Assembly (NCBI GenBank): GCA_002293185.1 | Contig: DBCS01000008.1 | Location: 333,085-397,084 of the forward strand | DNA: 64,000 nt | Direction: 5' to 3' | From: Flavobacteriales bacterium UBA952 | GTDB taxonomy: Bacteria; Bacteroidota; Bacteroidia; Flavobacteriales_D; Crocinitomicaceae | Part shown: piece after piece, positions 8,416 to 17,297 of the stretch | How the letters are laid out: the number at the start of each line of letters is the position of its first letter | How positions within the stretch are numbered: the first letter of the stretch is position 1 | Notes under the pieces: model-generated | Database searches by the model: none | Seen by the model: only the letters and a program-made list of their open reading frames with translations | Told to the model about the DNA's origin: nothing | Made by a program: the position numbers and the translations under genes

Positions 8416-9404
8416 TAGCGTTACTCTCCGCTGCATGGGGTTTGCAACCTACCAAAATTTTGCCCGTTGAACAAGGGCTAATCAATCATACATGGTTGGT
8501 GCATACTTCTACCGCAGATTATATTCTTCAACAAATCAATACCCACGTTTTTAAAGACCCGCAGCAACTCCAACAACAGTTGGTAGCACTTTCCAAAAAG
8601 ATCGATTCAGATTTTTTAGTACCCCTTCGTTATATACCTTCCAAATCAGGGCTCACTTGTGTTGGGTTGGACAATCAATTTTACAGGTTACTTGCTGCCA
8701 TTGCGCCAAGCAGAACTTTAACAAGGGTGACCGTCGAACACACAATTTTGGCTGCTCAAGCTCTAAAAGCTTTTCATGATTCACTTGCTCAATTGAATGT
8801 GCATGATTGGAAAGAACCCATCCCTCATTTTTTAGACGTGGGTATCCGTATGGAGCATTTTTTACTTGCCAAAGAAACGGCATCGCTATCTAGGATGCAA
8901 AGCGCAAAAGCTGCTGTGTATTTGCTCGAGTCCAATTGGATTTACTTGCTCGATTGGCAACAATTTTTAGCAATAGAACCCAAAGTACTCATACACGCAG
9001 ATCCAAAACTGAGCAATTTTTTGTTTCATCCGAATGGCAAAAAAGTGCGCGCACTAATTGATTGGGATACGATTCAGCTCGGAAGCCCTTTTTATGATTA
9101 TGCGGATATGATTCGTTCTTACTGCTCTTTTGGAGAAGAAGTTTCCGAAGAAGATTCTTTATTTAGGGCAGATGTCTTTGAGGCTTTAGTTGCTGCCTTT
9201 CAAGTAGATGAGGCAAAACTTTTTACTTCGGCTTGCGGTGTCATTCTCGTTCAGGCACTCCGCTTTTTATCAGATTATTTACAAAACGATGTGTACTATA
9301 AAGTGCAACACGAGCATCATAATTTACGAAGAGCTGAAAACCAACTGCGCTTGGCTACGGAATTAAAGGAATATTGGTTTACCACTCGAAAGCGAGGTCG
9401 GTGA
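8406..9404 (+). CDS. APH-fold sugar kinase, N-acetylhexosamine 1-kinase-like
   Basis: A 332-residue phosphotransferase of the aminoglycoside kinase/choline kinase fold. Motifs: an N-terminal ILPVEQGLINHTWLV glycine loop, then YILQQINTHVFKDP (39-52), which closely resembles NahK-type anomeric kinases; the catalytic loop HADPKLSNF (197-205, D199 and N204); and the metal site IDWD (218-221). NahK phosphorylates GlcNAc or GalNAc at O-1. The gene overlaps the nucleotidyltransferase by 10 bases and its 3' end overlaps the convergent kdsC-like gene by 26 bases. An AmgK-like MurNAc/GlcNAc kinase is the alternative. Confidence 0.8.
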   Translation: MDLIALLSAAWGLQPTKILPVEQGLINHTWLVHTSTADYILQQINTHVFKDPQQLQQQLVALSKKIDSDFLVPLRYIPSKSGLTCVGLDNQFYRLLAAIAPSRTLTRVTVEHTILAAQALKAFHDSLAQLNVHDWKEPIPHFLDVGIRMEHFLLAKETASLSRMQSAKAAVYLLESNWIYLLDWQQFLAIEPKVLIHADPKLSNFLFHPNGKKVRALIDWDTIQLGSPFYDYADMIRSYCSFGEEVSEEDSLFRADVFEALVAAFQVDEAKLFTSACGVILVQALRFLSDYLQNDVYYKVQHEHHNLRRAENQLRLATELKEYWFTTRKRGR

Positions 9405-9897
9405 GCCACTTGTTTTGACAGCGTAAAGTTTGTTCGATGAGGTCGCGAACGCAAGTTTTACCGCCCAGAAAGGGGCTTTGGTAATGGACAGTGGCTTTAA
9501 CATCGCTAACTGCATCTTGCGGACAAGCAGAAAGCCCTGCTACACGAAGAACAGGAATATCCGGGATGTCGTCACCCATGTACGCAATTTCGGTGTCCGT
9601 TAAGTTGTATTCTTTTTTGATTTGCTCATAGCGTTCGAGTTTGTTGTGGGCAGCTAAATAGACGTCGTGAACACCCAAACCCATTAGTCTTCTTTTTACT
9701 TCGGGAGAAGACCCTCCTGTTATGCAAAATATTTTATAGCCCATTTTAACGGCATACTGGACTGCATAACCGTCTTTGGCATTCACTGCTCGGACAATTT
9801 CATCGTTGATGAGGTAGACTTTTCCGTCGGTGAATACGCCATCTACGTCAAAAATAAAGGTGCTGATCGGATTGAGTCTTTCTTTGTAACTAAGCAT
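9379..9897 (-). CDS. KdsC-like HAD phosphatase (KDO-8-phosphate phosphatase type)
   Basis: A 172-residue capless HAD hydrolase of the C0 (KdsC/YrbI) type. The nucleophile motif is DVDGVFTDG (D17, D19); a GGSS motif (61-64) and MGDDIPDIP (107-115) complete the active site. KdsC dephosphorylates KDO-8-phosphate for lipopolysaccharide; some homologues act on sialic or KDN acid phosphates. It overlaps the DUF2520 gene upstream by 8 bases, a pairing common in Bacteroidota, so the two and secA probably form one minus-strand operon. Confidence 0.85.
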   Translation of the reverse strand: MLSYKERLNPISTFIFDVDGVFTDGKVYLINDEIVRAVNAKDGYAVQYAVKMGYKIFCITGGSSPEVKRRLMGLGVHDVYLAAHNKLERYEQIKKEYNLTDTEIAYMGDDIPDIPVLRVAGLSACPQDAVSDVKATVHYQSPFLGGKTCVRDLIEQTLRCQNKWLTDLAFEW

Positions 9898-10648
9898 TTT
9901 TAAACAAATCTTGAATTCTATTGGTCAGACAGTCGTAGACCAACAATTGTTCGGGGTCTAGTTGTGCACGATGCCTATCTAACGTATTTTGGTCGTGGCG
10001 CAAAGCTGGGCCTGTTTGGGCGTTTTCTGGCCCTAAAAGAATGGCTTTGGCGATGGTTTCATTGAGTAGCGGATACAATGGTGTTAGGTCGAGCTGTGCT
10101 TGATGGAGAATTTTACTCGCTTCGAGTAGCATCAGATTTCCGAAGTTATTGACAAAAACACCTGCTAAATGGTACTGTGCACGTTGTGCGGACCCGCATT
10201 GTTGGTATTGTCCGCCTAGTTGTTGCAAAAAACCTTTGATGCGTTGCAACACGAGGTCATTTTTACCTTCTATCATAAAAGGAATATCGGAAGCAAGGAG
10301 GTCTCGACCTTTTGAAATGGATTGGTAGGGATAACAAACACCTAGTTGCGGATGTGCAAAAAGTTTGATACTCGGGCTACCTGCAGTGTAGGCGGCTATT
10401 TGTTGAGGGTCGAGCTGCCCGATGATTTCGGGGAGCGCATCGTCGGAAATACAAATGAGCAACAGCTCTGGCTTGAGGTCTATTAATTGCTCGAATGCAG
10501 CACACTTATATTTGGTTGCTAATGCTTGTGCCTTTTCATAGGAACGGGCATAAATTCCGGCAATTGGAATTTGCGCGTTGCTTGCCAAGCGCAACATTGT
10601 TTGTGCTACTTTTCCTGAACCAACGATGCCGATTTGAGGTACGTGCAT
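9890..10648 (-). CDS. DUF2520 / Rossmann-like domain protein
   Basis: A 252-residue protein with an N-terminal Rossmann fold (IGIVGSGKVAQ, residues 7-17) and a C-terminal helical part containing HLAGVFVNNFGNLM, as in DUF2520 proteins. These resemble 6-phosphogluconate or F420-dependent NADP reductases but have no established reaction. Its ATG directly abuts the secA stop and its 3' end overlaps the kdsC-like gene, so it sits inside an operon. Function unassigned. Confidence 0.8.
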   Translation of the reverse strand: MHVPQIGIVGSGKVAQTMLRLASNAQIPIAGIYARSYEKAQALATKYKCAAFEQLIDLKPELLLICISDDALPEIIGQLDPQQIAAYTAGSPSIKLFAHPQLGVCYPYQSISKGRDLLASDIPFMIEGKNDLVLQRIKGFLQQLGGQYQQCGSAQRAQYHLAGVFVNNFGNLMLLEASKILHQAQLDLTPLYPLLNETIAKAILLGPENAQTGPALRHDQNTLDRHRAQLDPEQLLVYDCLTNRIQDLFKNA

Positions 10649-13600
10649 TTACTGACCGTGACACTGTTTAAATTTCTTGCCGCTTCCACAAGGGCAAGGA
10701 TCATTGCGGTTGATTTTGAGTTGGGCAACTACCGGTTGTTTCTTTTCAATAGGTGGCGCAGCAGGCGCTGAATTAGCGATAGCTTCTTGGTTGCTTGTTT
10801 GCGCTTTGTCGTAGTTGTTTTGGTGGTCTTCTTGGTTGGTGCTTTGGATTTGTTGTTCTAATGGGACGTCCATGCGCATAAGTAGGTCAAGAGTTTCTTC
10901 ATTGAGGCGCATGAGCATGCTTCGGAAGAGCTCATAGGATTCGAGTTTATAGATGACCAATGGATCTTTTTGTTCGTATTGTGCATTGCGCACAGCAGAG
11001 CGGAGGTCGTCCATTTCGCGGAGGTGTTCTTTCCATTCGTCGTCAATTTTGCTCAATAGTACATTGCGCTCGAAGTATTTACTGATAACACGACCTTCAG
11101 ATTGGTAGGCTTCTTCTAAATTGACAATAAGTTGCATTTGACGGCGACCGTCGGTGAGCGGGAATACAATGTTTTTGTATTGCTGAGACATTGTTTCAAA
11201 AACATGTTTGACCTGAGGAAAGGCCATCCGTGCAATTTTATCGCATTTGCGGTCGTAGGTCTCTCTTAATGTAGCGTATACTTTTTCGGTGAGTTCTGCA
11301 GTGCTGATTTGGTTAAATGTAGCTTCGTCTACTGGCGTTTCGATGCCAATCAGACGTAAAAGTTCCAATTCAAATTCGTGGAATGGTAGCTTCGAATAAG
11401 CGGCAACGGTGTTCTCACAAAGGTCGAAGAACATGTTGTCGATGTCAATATCGAGACGGTCGCCGTAAAGCGCATTTCTGCGCTTGCGATAAATGGCTTT
11501 GCGCTGTGAATTCATGACGTCGTCGTACTCGAGGAGGTTCTTGCGCATCCCGAAGTTGTTCTCTTCGACTTTTTTCTGGGCGCGTTCAATGGATTTAGAC
11601 ACCATGCCAGCAGTAATGACTTCGCCTTCTTTGAGCCCCATGCGGTCCATGATGGAGGCAATGCGTTCAGAGCCAAATTTACGCATGAGGTCATCTTCTA
11701 ACGAGACAAAGAAGCGAGAAGAACCTGGGTCGCCCTGGCGACCTGCGCGTCCGCGCAACTGGCGGTCAACACGGCGGGAGTCATGACGTTCGGTACCGAT
11801 AATGGCCAAACCGCCGGCTTCAATGACACCTTCGCCGAGTTTGATGTCGGTACCGCGTCCGGCCATGTTGGTAGCAATGGTTACGGTGCCTGCCTTACCT
11901 GCATTGGCTACAATTTCGGCTTCTTTTTGGTGGTATTTAGCATTGAGTACTTGGTGCTGAATTTTTTTCATTTGCAGCATGCGAGAGAGCAATTCTGAGA
12001 TCTCGACGGTAGTGGTACCAACGAGAACAGGCCTGCCCTTGGACACGAGGTCTTCGATTTCTAATATAATGGCGTTGTATTTTTCTCGGGCTGTTTTGTA
12101 GACGAAGTCGTCTTGGTCTTTGCGCGAGATAGCACGGTTCGTTGGCACAACAACAACATCTAGTTTGTAGATATCCCAGAATTCGCGCGCTTCTGTTTCT
12201 GCAGTTCCGGTCATACCAGCAAGTTTGTGGTACATACGGAAATAATTTTGTAGGGTAATAGAAGCATATGTTTGGGTGGCAGCTTCTACGGTGACATTTT
12301 CTTTGGCTTCAATGGCCTGGTGCAGTCCGTCTGAATAACGGCGCCCTTCCATAATACGCCCCGTAGACTCGTCGACAATTTTTACTTTGCCATCCATAAT
12401 GACATATTCTACTTCTTTTTCGAATAGGGTATAGGCGCGCAAGAGCTGACTAACGGAGTGAATGCGCTCTGATTTAATAGAGTACTCGCGCACTAGGGTA
12501 TCTTTACGTTCTAGGTAGGCATCTTTTTCGAGTTTTTCTTTTTGTAATTTGGCAATTTCGGCACCGATGTCTGGCATGATAAAGAAATCGCGATCTTCTT
12601 TACCAGATACGAGGTCGATCCCTTTATCGGTGAGCTCTATGGAGTTGTTTTTTTCGTCGATCACAAAGAACAGATCAACGTCGATTTTTTTCATTTGCTT
12701 GCCTTGCTCGGCCATGTAGAAATTCTCCGTTTTTTGCAAATGCACTCTGATGCCTGGTTCGGACAAGAATTTGATGAGCGAACGGTTTTTAGGCAAACCT
12801 CGGTGCGCACGCAAAAGCGCAATACCACCCTCTTCGAGCAAGCGTTTTTGTTCGTTTTTATCGGGGTTGGGTTCATTGATGACCGACAACATTTTTTTGG
12901 CATCGTTGAGGCATTGTTGAACAAATGCTTTTTGCGCCTCTACGACGCGTTCAATACGGGGTTTGAGTTCGTGGAATTCATGCTCATCGCCTTTTGGCGT
13001 TGGGCCTGCAATAATGAGCGGCGTACGGGCGTCGTCTATTAAGACGGAATCGACCTCATCGACAATGGCAAAGTGGTGCTTGCGCTGTACGATATCGTCG
13101 ACGTTTCCGGCCATGTTGTCGCGGAGATAGTCAAAACCAAATTCGTTGTTGGTTCCGAAAGTGATGTCGGCAAGGTAGGCTTGTCGGCGGCGCTGAGAAT
13201 TGGGTTGGTGTTTGTCGATGCAATCGACGCGCAAACCGTGAAATTCATACAGCGGGCCCATCCATTCGGCATCGCGTTTGGCGAGGTAGTCGTTGACCGT
13301 TACAATGTGAACACCTTTTCCAGACAAAGCGTTGAGGTAGACGGGTAGGGTGGCCACCAAAGTTTTTCCTTCACCAGTTTGCATTTCGGCAATATTGCCA
13401 CGGTGCAATACGGCGCCTCCCATGAGCTGAACATCGTAATGAACCATTGCCCACTGGATTTTGTTGCCTGCGGCAGTCCATTCGTTGTGCCAAATAGCGC
13501 GGTCGCCATCGATTGTAATGCCGTCTCGGTTGGCCGCAATTTCGCGGTCTAATGCAGTGGCACTTACAGTAAGTTGGCCATTCTCGGCCCAACGCCTTGC

Positions 13601-13954
13601 TGTTTCTTTGACTACTGCAAAGGCCTCAGGCATAATGACAAGTAATTCTTCTTCGATACGCTCATCGATGGTTTTGACCATTTGATCAATTTCTTCGTAG
13701 CGTTTTTCTTTTTCTTCAAAGGAAGTTTGGGTGTCAGCGGCATTTGCATGAAGCGCTTCGAGGGTAGCTTCTAATGGTGCAATGCTCTGACGAATTTGTT
13801 CTTGAAAACCGCGGGTTTTTTCGCGGAGTTGGTCGTCGGAAAGATGTTGTATGCTTTCCCAAGCGGTTTTGGCTTTTTCTACGAAAGGCCAGTATTCTTT
13901 GCGGTCTTTTGCGGTCTTATCTCCGAAAATAGATTTGAGTAAATCTCCGATCAT
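10649..13954 (-). CDS. secA: preprotein translocase ATPase SecA
   Basis: SecA, the motor that drives unfolded preproteins through SecYEG. With the ATG at 13954 it has 1101 residues; the longer reading from a TTG overlaps the promoter. Walker A GEGKT lies at 194-198, the DEVD box at 299-302, followed by NMAGRGTDIKLGEG and QLRGRAGRQGDPG of the second motor domain. The C-terminal zinc tail has C1087, C1089, C1098 and H1099 (CPCGSGKKFKQCH), the SecB/ribosome-binding element. It is about 200 residues longer than E. coli SecA, owing to insertions common in Bacteroidota. First gene of a minus-strand operon, divergent from guaA. Confidence 0.97.
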   Translation of the reverse strand: MIGDLLKSIFGDKTAKDRKEYWPFVEKAKTAWESIQHLSDDQLREKTRGFQEQIRQSIAPLEATLEALHANAADTQTSFEEKEKRYEEIDQMVKTIDERIEEELLVIMPEAFAVVKETARRWAENGQLTVSATALDREIAANRDGITIDGDRAIWHNEWTAAGNKIQWAMVHYDVQLMGGAVLHRGNIAEMQTGEGKTLVATLPVYLNALSGKGVHIVTVNDYLAKRDAEWMGPLYEFHGLRVDCIDKHQPNSQRRRQAYLADITFGTNNEFGFDYLRDNMAGNVDDIVQRKHHFAIVDEVDSVLIDDARTPLIIAGPTPKGDEHEFHELKPRIERVVEAQKAFVQQCLNDAKKMLSVINEPNPDKNEQKRLLEEGGIALLRAHRGLPKNRSLIKFLSEPGIRVHLQKTENFYMAEQGKQMKKIDVDLFFVIDEKNNSIELTDKGIDLVSGKEDRDFFIMPDIGAEIAKLQKEKLEKDAYLERKDTLVREYSIKSERIHSVSQLLRAYTLFEKEVEYVIMDGKVKIVDESTGRIMEGRRYSDGLHQAIEAKENVTVEAATQTYASITLQNYFRMYHKLAGMTGTAETEAREFWDIYKLDVVVVPTNRAISRKDQDDFVYKTAREKYNAIILEIEDLVSKGRPVLVGTTTVEISELLSRMLQMKKIQHQVLNAKYHQKEAEIVANAGKAGTVTIATNMAGRGTDIKLGEGVIEAGGLAIIGTERHDSRRVDRQLRGRAGRQGDPGSSRFFVSLEDDLMRKFGSERIASIMDRMGLKEGEVITAGMVSKSIERAQKKVEENNFGMRKNLLEYDDVMNSQRKAIYRKRRNALYGDRLDIDIDNMFFDLCENTVAAYSKLPFHEFELELLRLIGIETPVDEATFNQISTAELTEKVYATLRETYDRKCDKIARMAFPQVKHVFETMSQQYKNIVFPLTDGRRQMQLIVNLEEAYQSEGRVISKYFERNVLLSKIDDEWKEHLREMDDLRSAVRNAQYEQKDPLVIYKLESYELFRSMLMRLNEETLDLLMRMDVPLEQQIQSTNQEDHQNNYDKAQTSNQEAIANSAPAAPPIEKKQPVVAQLKINRNDPCPCGSGKKFKQCHGQ

Positions 13955-13978
13955 GTCTGTGTTCAATTTAGCGAACCT

Positions 13979-13986
13979 CAAAATTA
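13979..13986 (-). promoter_or_regulatory. -7 element upstream of secA
   Basis: TAATTTTG on the minus strand, a perfect TAnnTTTG match, predicting a leader of about 20 bases before the secA ATG at 13954. No -33 TTTG at 19 bases; one lies 23 bases upstream. Confidence 0.5.
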
Positions 13987-14029
13987 ATGAAAACTATGGA
14001 TTTTCGCCGCAAATAAATCGTATTTCAGC

Positions 14030-14037
14030 TATCTTTG
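14030..14037 (+). promoter_or_regulatory. -7 element upstream of guaA
   Basis: TATCTTTG, a perfect TAnnTTTG match, ending 4 bases before the guaA ATG at 14042. Transcription would begin at or next to the start codon, giving a leaderless message. Confidence 0.5.
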
Positions 14038-14041
14038 TGGC

Positions 14042-15574
14042 ATGCATGAATTAATCGTAATCCTAGATTTTGGTTCTCAATACACCCAACTGATTGCCAG
14101 AAGAATCCGCGAACTCAACGTTTATTGTGAAATCCACCCATGGAATAAAATCCCCGAAATGGGCAGCCATGTCAAAGGTGTAATTTTATCTGGTAGTCCG
14201 TTTTCTGTCCGCGATCCACAGGCACCACGTCCTGATTTATCAGCCATCAAAGGAAAATTCCCACTTTTAGGTGTTTGTTTTGGTGCTCAGTACCTTTCAC
14301 ACCACTTTGGTGGTGAAGTATTGCCCTCAAATACCCGTGAATACGGACGCGCTCATCTCAATTTTGTAGACAACGCCAATGTCCTCACTAAAGGCCTTAC
14401 CAAAGGCTCCCAAGTCTGGATGTCTCATGGCGATACCATCAAAAAAATCCCTGCCAACTATCAAGTGATTTGCTCAACCCATGACGTTGAGGTAGCTGGT
14501 TATGCGATAGCAGATGAACCAACCTTTGGCATTCAGTTTCATCCAGAGGTCTATCATTCCACAGAAGGGAAACTACTTTTACAGAACTTTATTGTCGATG
14601 TCTGCCATTGCGCCTGCGACTGGACCCCCGATTCTTTTATCGATGAAACCACCGCTCGCCTTCAAGCGCAGCTGGGGCAAGACAAAGTTATTTTGGGGCT
14701 CTCAGGCGGCGTAGACTCATCTGTAGCTGCTGTTTTATTGCACAAAGCCATAGGCCCTAATTTGCATTGTATTTTTGTGGACAACGGGCTACTTCGCAAG
14801 AATGAATTTGAAGAAGTTTTGGCCTCCTATCAAGGGATGGGCCTAAACGTCAAAGGCGTAAATGCCTCGGCTCGTTTTTACGATGCATTGGCCGGCCTCA
14901 CCGATCCTGAGCTCAAAAGAAAAGCCATCGGAAAAGTATTTATCGATGTATTCGACGAAGAGTCTAAATTGGTTGAAAACGCCAAATGGTTGGGTCAGGG
15001 CACCATCTATCCAGATGTCATCGAATCTGTTTCTGCCACTGGCGGCCCTTCTCAAACCATCAAATCTCACCACAACGTAGGAGGTTTGCCAGACTACATG
15101 AAACTACAAGTTGTGGAGCCATTGCGTTTATTGTTCAAAGACGAAGTGCGTCGCATTGGCCGTTCGCTTCAAATCGATGAACGTATTTTGGGTCGTCATC
15201 CGTTTCCTGGCCCAGGTCTTGGTATTCGTATCTTAGGCGATGTCACTGCCGAAAAAGTCCGTATTTTACAAGAGGTCGATGCCATTTTCATTAATGGCCT
15301 CAAAGAAGATGATCTCTACAATGACGTCTGGCAAGCGGGTGCCATTTTCTTGCCTATTCAGTCTGTTGGCGTCATGGGCGATGAACGCACATATGAAAAT
15401 GCTGTGGCGCTCAGAGCAGTTTCCTCCACAGACGGCATGACTGCCGATTGGTGTCATTTACCTTACGAGTTTTTGGCAAAAATTTCCAATCGCATCATCA
15501 ATCAAGTCCGCGGCATTAATCGCGTTACCTACGACATCAGTTCTAAGCCACCTGCCACCATTGAATGGGAATAA
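14042..15574 (+). CDS. guaA: GMP synthase (glutamine-hydrolysing)
   Basis: A 510-residue GMP synthetase converting XMP, ATP and glutamine to GMP. The glutaminase half has the nucleophile C79 (LLGVCFGAQY) with H167 and E169 (QFHPEV). The ATP pyrophosphatase half has LSGGVDSS (220-227), and the dimerisation half carries PGPGLGIRI near residue 388. Full length. The stop codon is followed after a single base by the ATG of the LysM/periplasmic-binding gene, a pairing I recognise from other Bacteroidota genomes, and hemF follows that. Confidence 0.97.
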   Translation: MHELIVILDFGSQYTQLIARRIRELNVYCEIHPWNKIPEMGSHVKGVILSGSPFSVRDPQAPRPDLSAIKGKFPLLGVCFGAQYLSHHFGGEVLPSNTREYGRAHLNFVDNANVLTKGLTKGSQVWMSHGDTIKKIPANYQVICSTHDVEVAGYAIADEPTFGIQFHPEVYHSTEGKLLLQNFIVDVCHCACDWTPDSFIDETTARLQAQLGQDKVILGLSGGVDSSVAAVLLHKAIGPNLHCIFVDNGLLRKNEFEEVLASYQGMGLNVKGVNASARFYDALAGLTDPELKRKAIGKVFIDVFDEESKLVENAKWLGQGTIYPDVIESVSATGGPSQTIKSHHNVGGLPDYMKLQVVEPLRLLFKDEVRRIGRSLQIDERILGRHPFPGPGLGIRILGDVTAEKVRILQEVDAIFINGLKEDDLYNDVWQAGAIFLPIQSVGVMGDERTYENAVALRAVSSTDGMTADWCHLPYEFLAKISNRIINQVRGINRVTYDISSKPPATIEWE

Positions 15575-15575
15575 C

Positions 15576-17297
15576 ATGAAGGCTTCTTTTCTACTTTTTG
15601 GTCTATTTTTGTTCGGTCGGTTTGCAACTGGGCAAGCGTTGCCAATCGTAGAAAAAGACGGTCAAAAATATTACGCCTATACCACCCTTGAAGGCCAATC
15701 AATTAGTGAAATACAAGCACTTTTACATACGGATATCGACCAACTTTTAGCACTCAATCCGGGATTAGAAAGAGGCATAGATCCGCAGCAAATCGTTGTC
15801 TTTCCTGTTCGACTTGGCACAATCACCCATCAAGTAGCACCGCAACAAACGCTTTATGCAATTGCCCGGCTTTACGAGGTGGCCATAGATTCCCTGCTCA
15901 ATTGGAATCCGAGCGCTGTAAATGGTCTAAAAATTGGCCAAACCATCTACATTCATAACTCCATACTTCCGTTCGACATCGCTGATTCTCAATTGCCAAG
16001 CCAAACAACTCCCTCTAATTTTGCTCCTAAGCTTTCCGATACCATCATTAAACATATCGTACTAGAAAAAGAAACCCTCTATTCCATTTCCAAGCGTTAT
16101 ATGGTTCCGGTAGATTCATTGCTGGCGCTCAATAAAATGAGTACTTACCGCGTGGCTCCCGGCCAAAAAATAATGGTTCCCATTCAAAAAGAGAAGTCCA
16201 ACGAGGTTCCCAATCAAGCCATTCCTGCTGCTCAAAAATGGAGTTCTTCTACTTCGTTTGAATTTCCAGTTCCCAAAAAAAAGCAATATGAGATTGCCGT
16301 ATTTTTACCTTTTCAACTCGATTCAAGTACTGCAAACAATCGTTTTGTTGCAGCAGCTGCCCTTGATTACTACATGGGTATGAAATTAGCGTTAGACAGC
16401 CTTAAAAAAATAGGTCTAGTGGCCAATGTTCACGTTTATGACGACAACGCTGTTTTTCCTGGTTTGGCAAAAATTCTCGAAGGTCCTGAAATGAAACAGA
16501 TGGACCTCATCTTTTCTCCACTTCAAGAAAAACAGGCTCAAGCAGTAGCTTCTTTTGCAAAAGCGCATGGTATTCCAGTTGTTTTCCCTGTTCAAATGCC
16601 CACAGCAATGGTTCAAATGGCAGCTAACTTCATCGCTTACACCGCTCCAGAGGAGGCCCATATTCAAACACTGGCATCGCACCTTCATACGCACTACCAG
16701 GGTTTTACAATCCTACTCATCAATAGTCCAATAGCCGCGGATCAGCAATTGGAGCAACAATTCAAGAAAGCGTTCATGGGTGTTTCTACGGCTGTTTCCA
16801 AGCTTAAATTACAAGAGGCCTCTTGGACTAACTATCAAAGATTCAAATCTGTAGGTGGGGCTCAAGTATTGGTAAGTTTCAGTTCGGATAGAGCCAAAGT
16901 AGTGGGTTTGCTCAAAGCTGCAGCAGTGGATAGCAACCTTATTATTGTTGGACGAAAAGAATGGCTAGACTTCAAGGAGCTCGATGACCCTGAAGTCCGA
17001 GATCAGACATTTTTAGTAGCCTTACCGAGTTACTTCAATTACCATGCTCCGCAAGTGATTAGATTTCATAAAAATTTCAGAAGAAGTTACAACACTGACC
17101 TCGCCAAAATGGCTTGTTTGGGCTTTGATGTAACACTACACATTGGAAAGCAATTAGTAGGCAAGTATCCTATTCAAAATGGTCTGATTAGCAACATGTC
17201 CTTGAGATTTTCTCCCAATCAATTATATATCGAAAACGCGGCCGCAGTTGTGGTCCCGTACAAAAATGCCCAATTGATAGCGCCAAATCATGAATAA
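15576..17297 (+). CDS. LysM-repeat protein fused to a periplasmic ligand-binding domain
   Basis: A 573-residue exported protein. A signal peptide (about 1-20, ending ATGQA) is followed by three LysM modules at roughly 34-78, 83-126 and 160-203, which bind peptidoglycan. From about residue 235 the sequence (YEIAVFLPFQLDSS onward) looks like a type I periplasmic binding protein of the ANF-receptor/branched amino acid type. No ABC transporter genes are adjacent, so a wall-anchored sensor or scaffold is more likely than a transport role, but this is inference. The start ATG lies one base after the guaA stop; the end overlaps hemF by 8 bases. Confidence 0.8.
   Translation: MKASFLLFGLFLFGRFATGQALPIVEKDGQKYYAYTTLEGQSISEIQALLHTDIDQLLALNPGLERGIDPQQIVVFPVRLGTITHQVAPQQTLYAIARLYEVAIDSLLNWNPSAVNGLKIGQTIYIHNSILPFDIADSQLPSQTTPSNFAPKLSDTIIKHIVLEKETLYSISKRYMVPVDSLLALNKMSTYRVAPGQKIMVPIQKEKSNEVPNQAIPAAQKWSSSTSFEFPVPKKKQYEIAVFLPFQLDSSTANNRFVAAAALDYYMGMKLALDSLKKIGLVANVHVYDDNAVFPGLAKILEGPEMKQMDLIFSPLQEKQAQAVASFAKAHGIPVVFPVQMPTAMVQMAANFIAYTAPEEAHIQTLASHLHTHYQGFTILLINSPIAADQQLEQQFKKAFMGVSTAVSKLKLQEASWTNYQRFKSVGGAQVLVSFSSDRAKVVGLLKAAAVDSNLIIVGRKEWLDFKELDDPEVRDQTFLVALPSYFNYHAPQVIRFHKNFRRSYNTDLAKMACLGFDVTLHIGKQLVGKYPIQNGLISNMSLRFSPNQLYIENAAAVVVPYKNAQLIAPNHE

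Noticed and set aside
12695..13042. 115-residue plus-strand frame inside secA
   Set aside because: Antisense shadow of a conserved secA region, without family features or a promoter.
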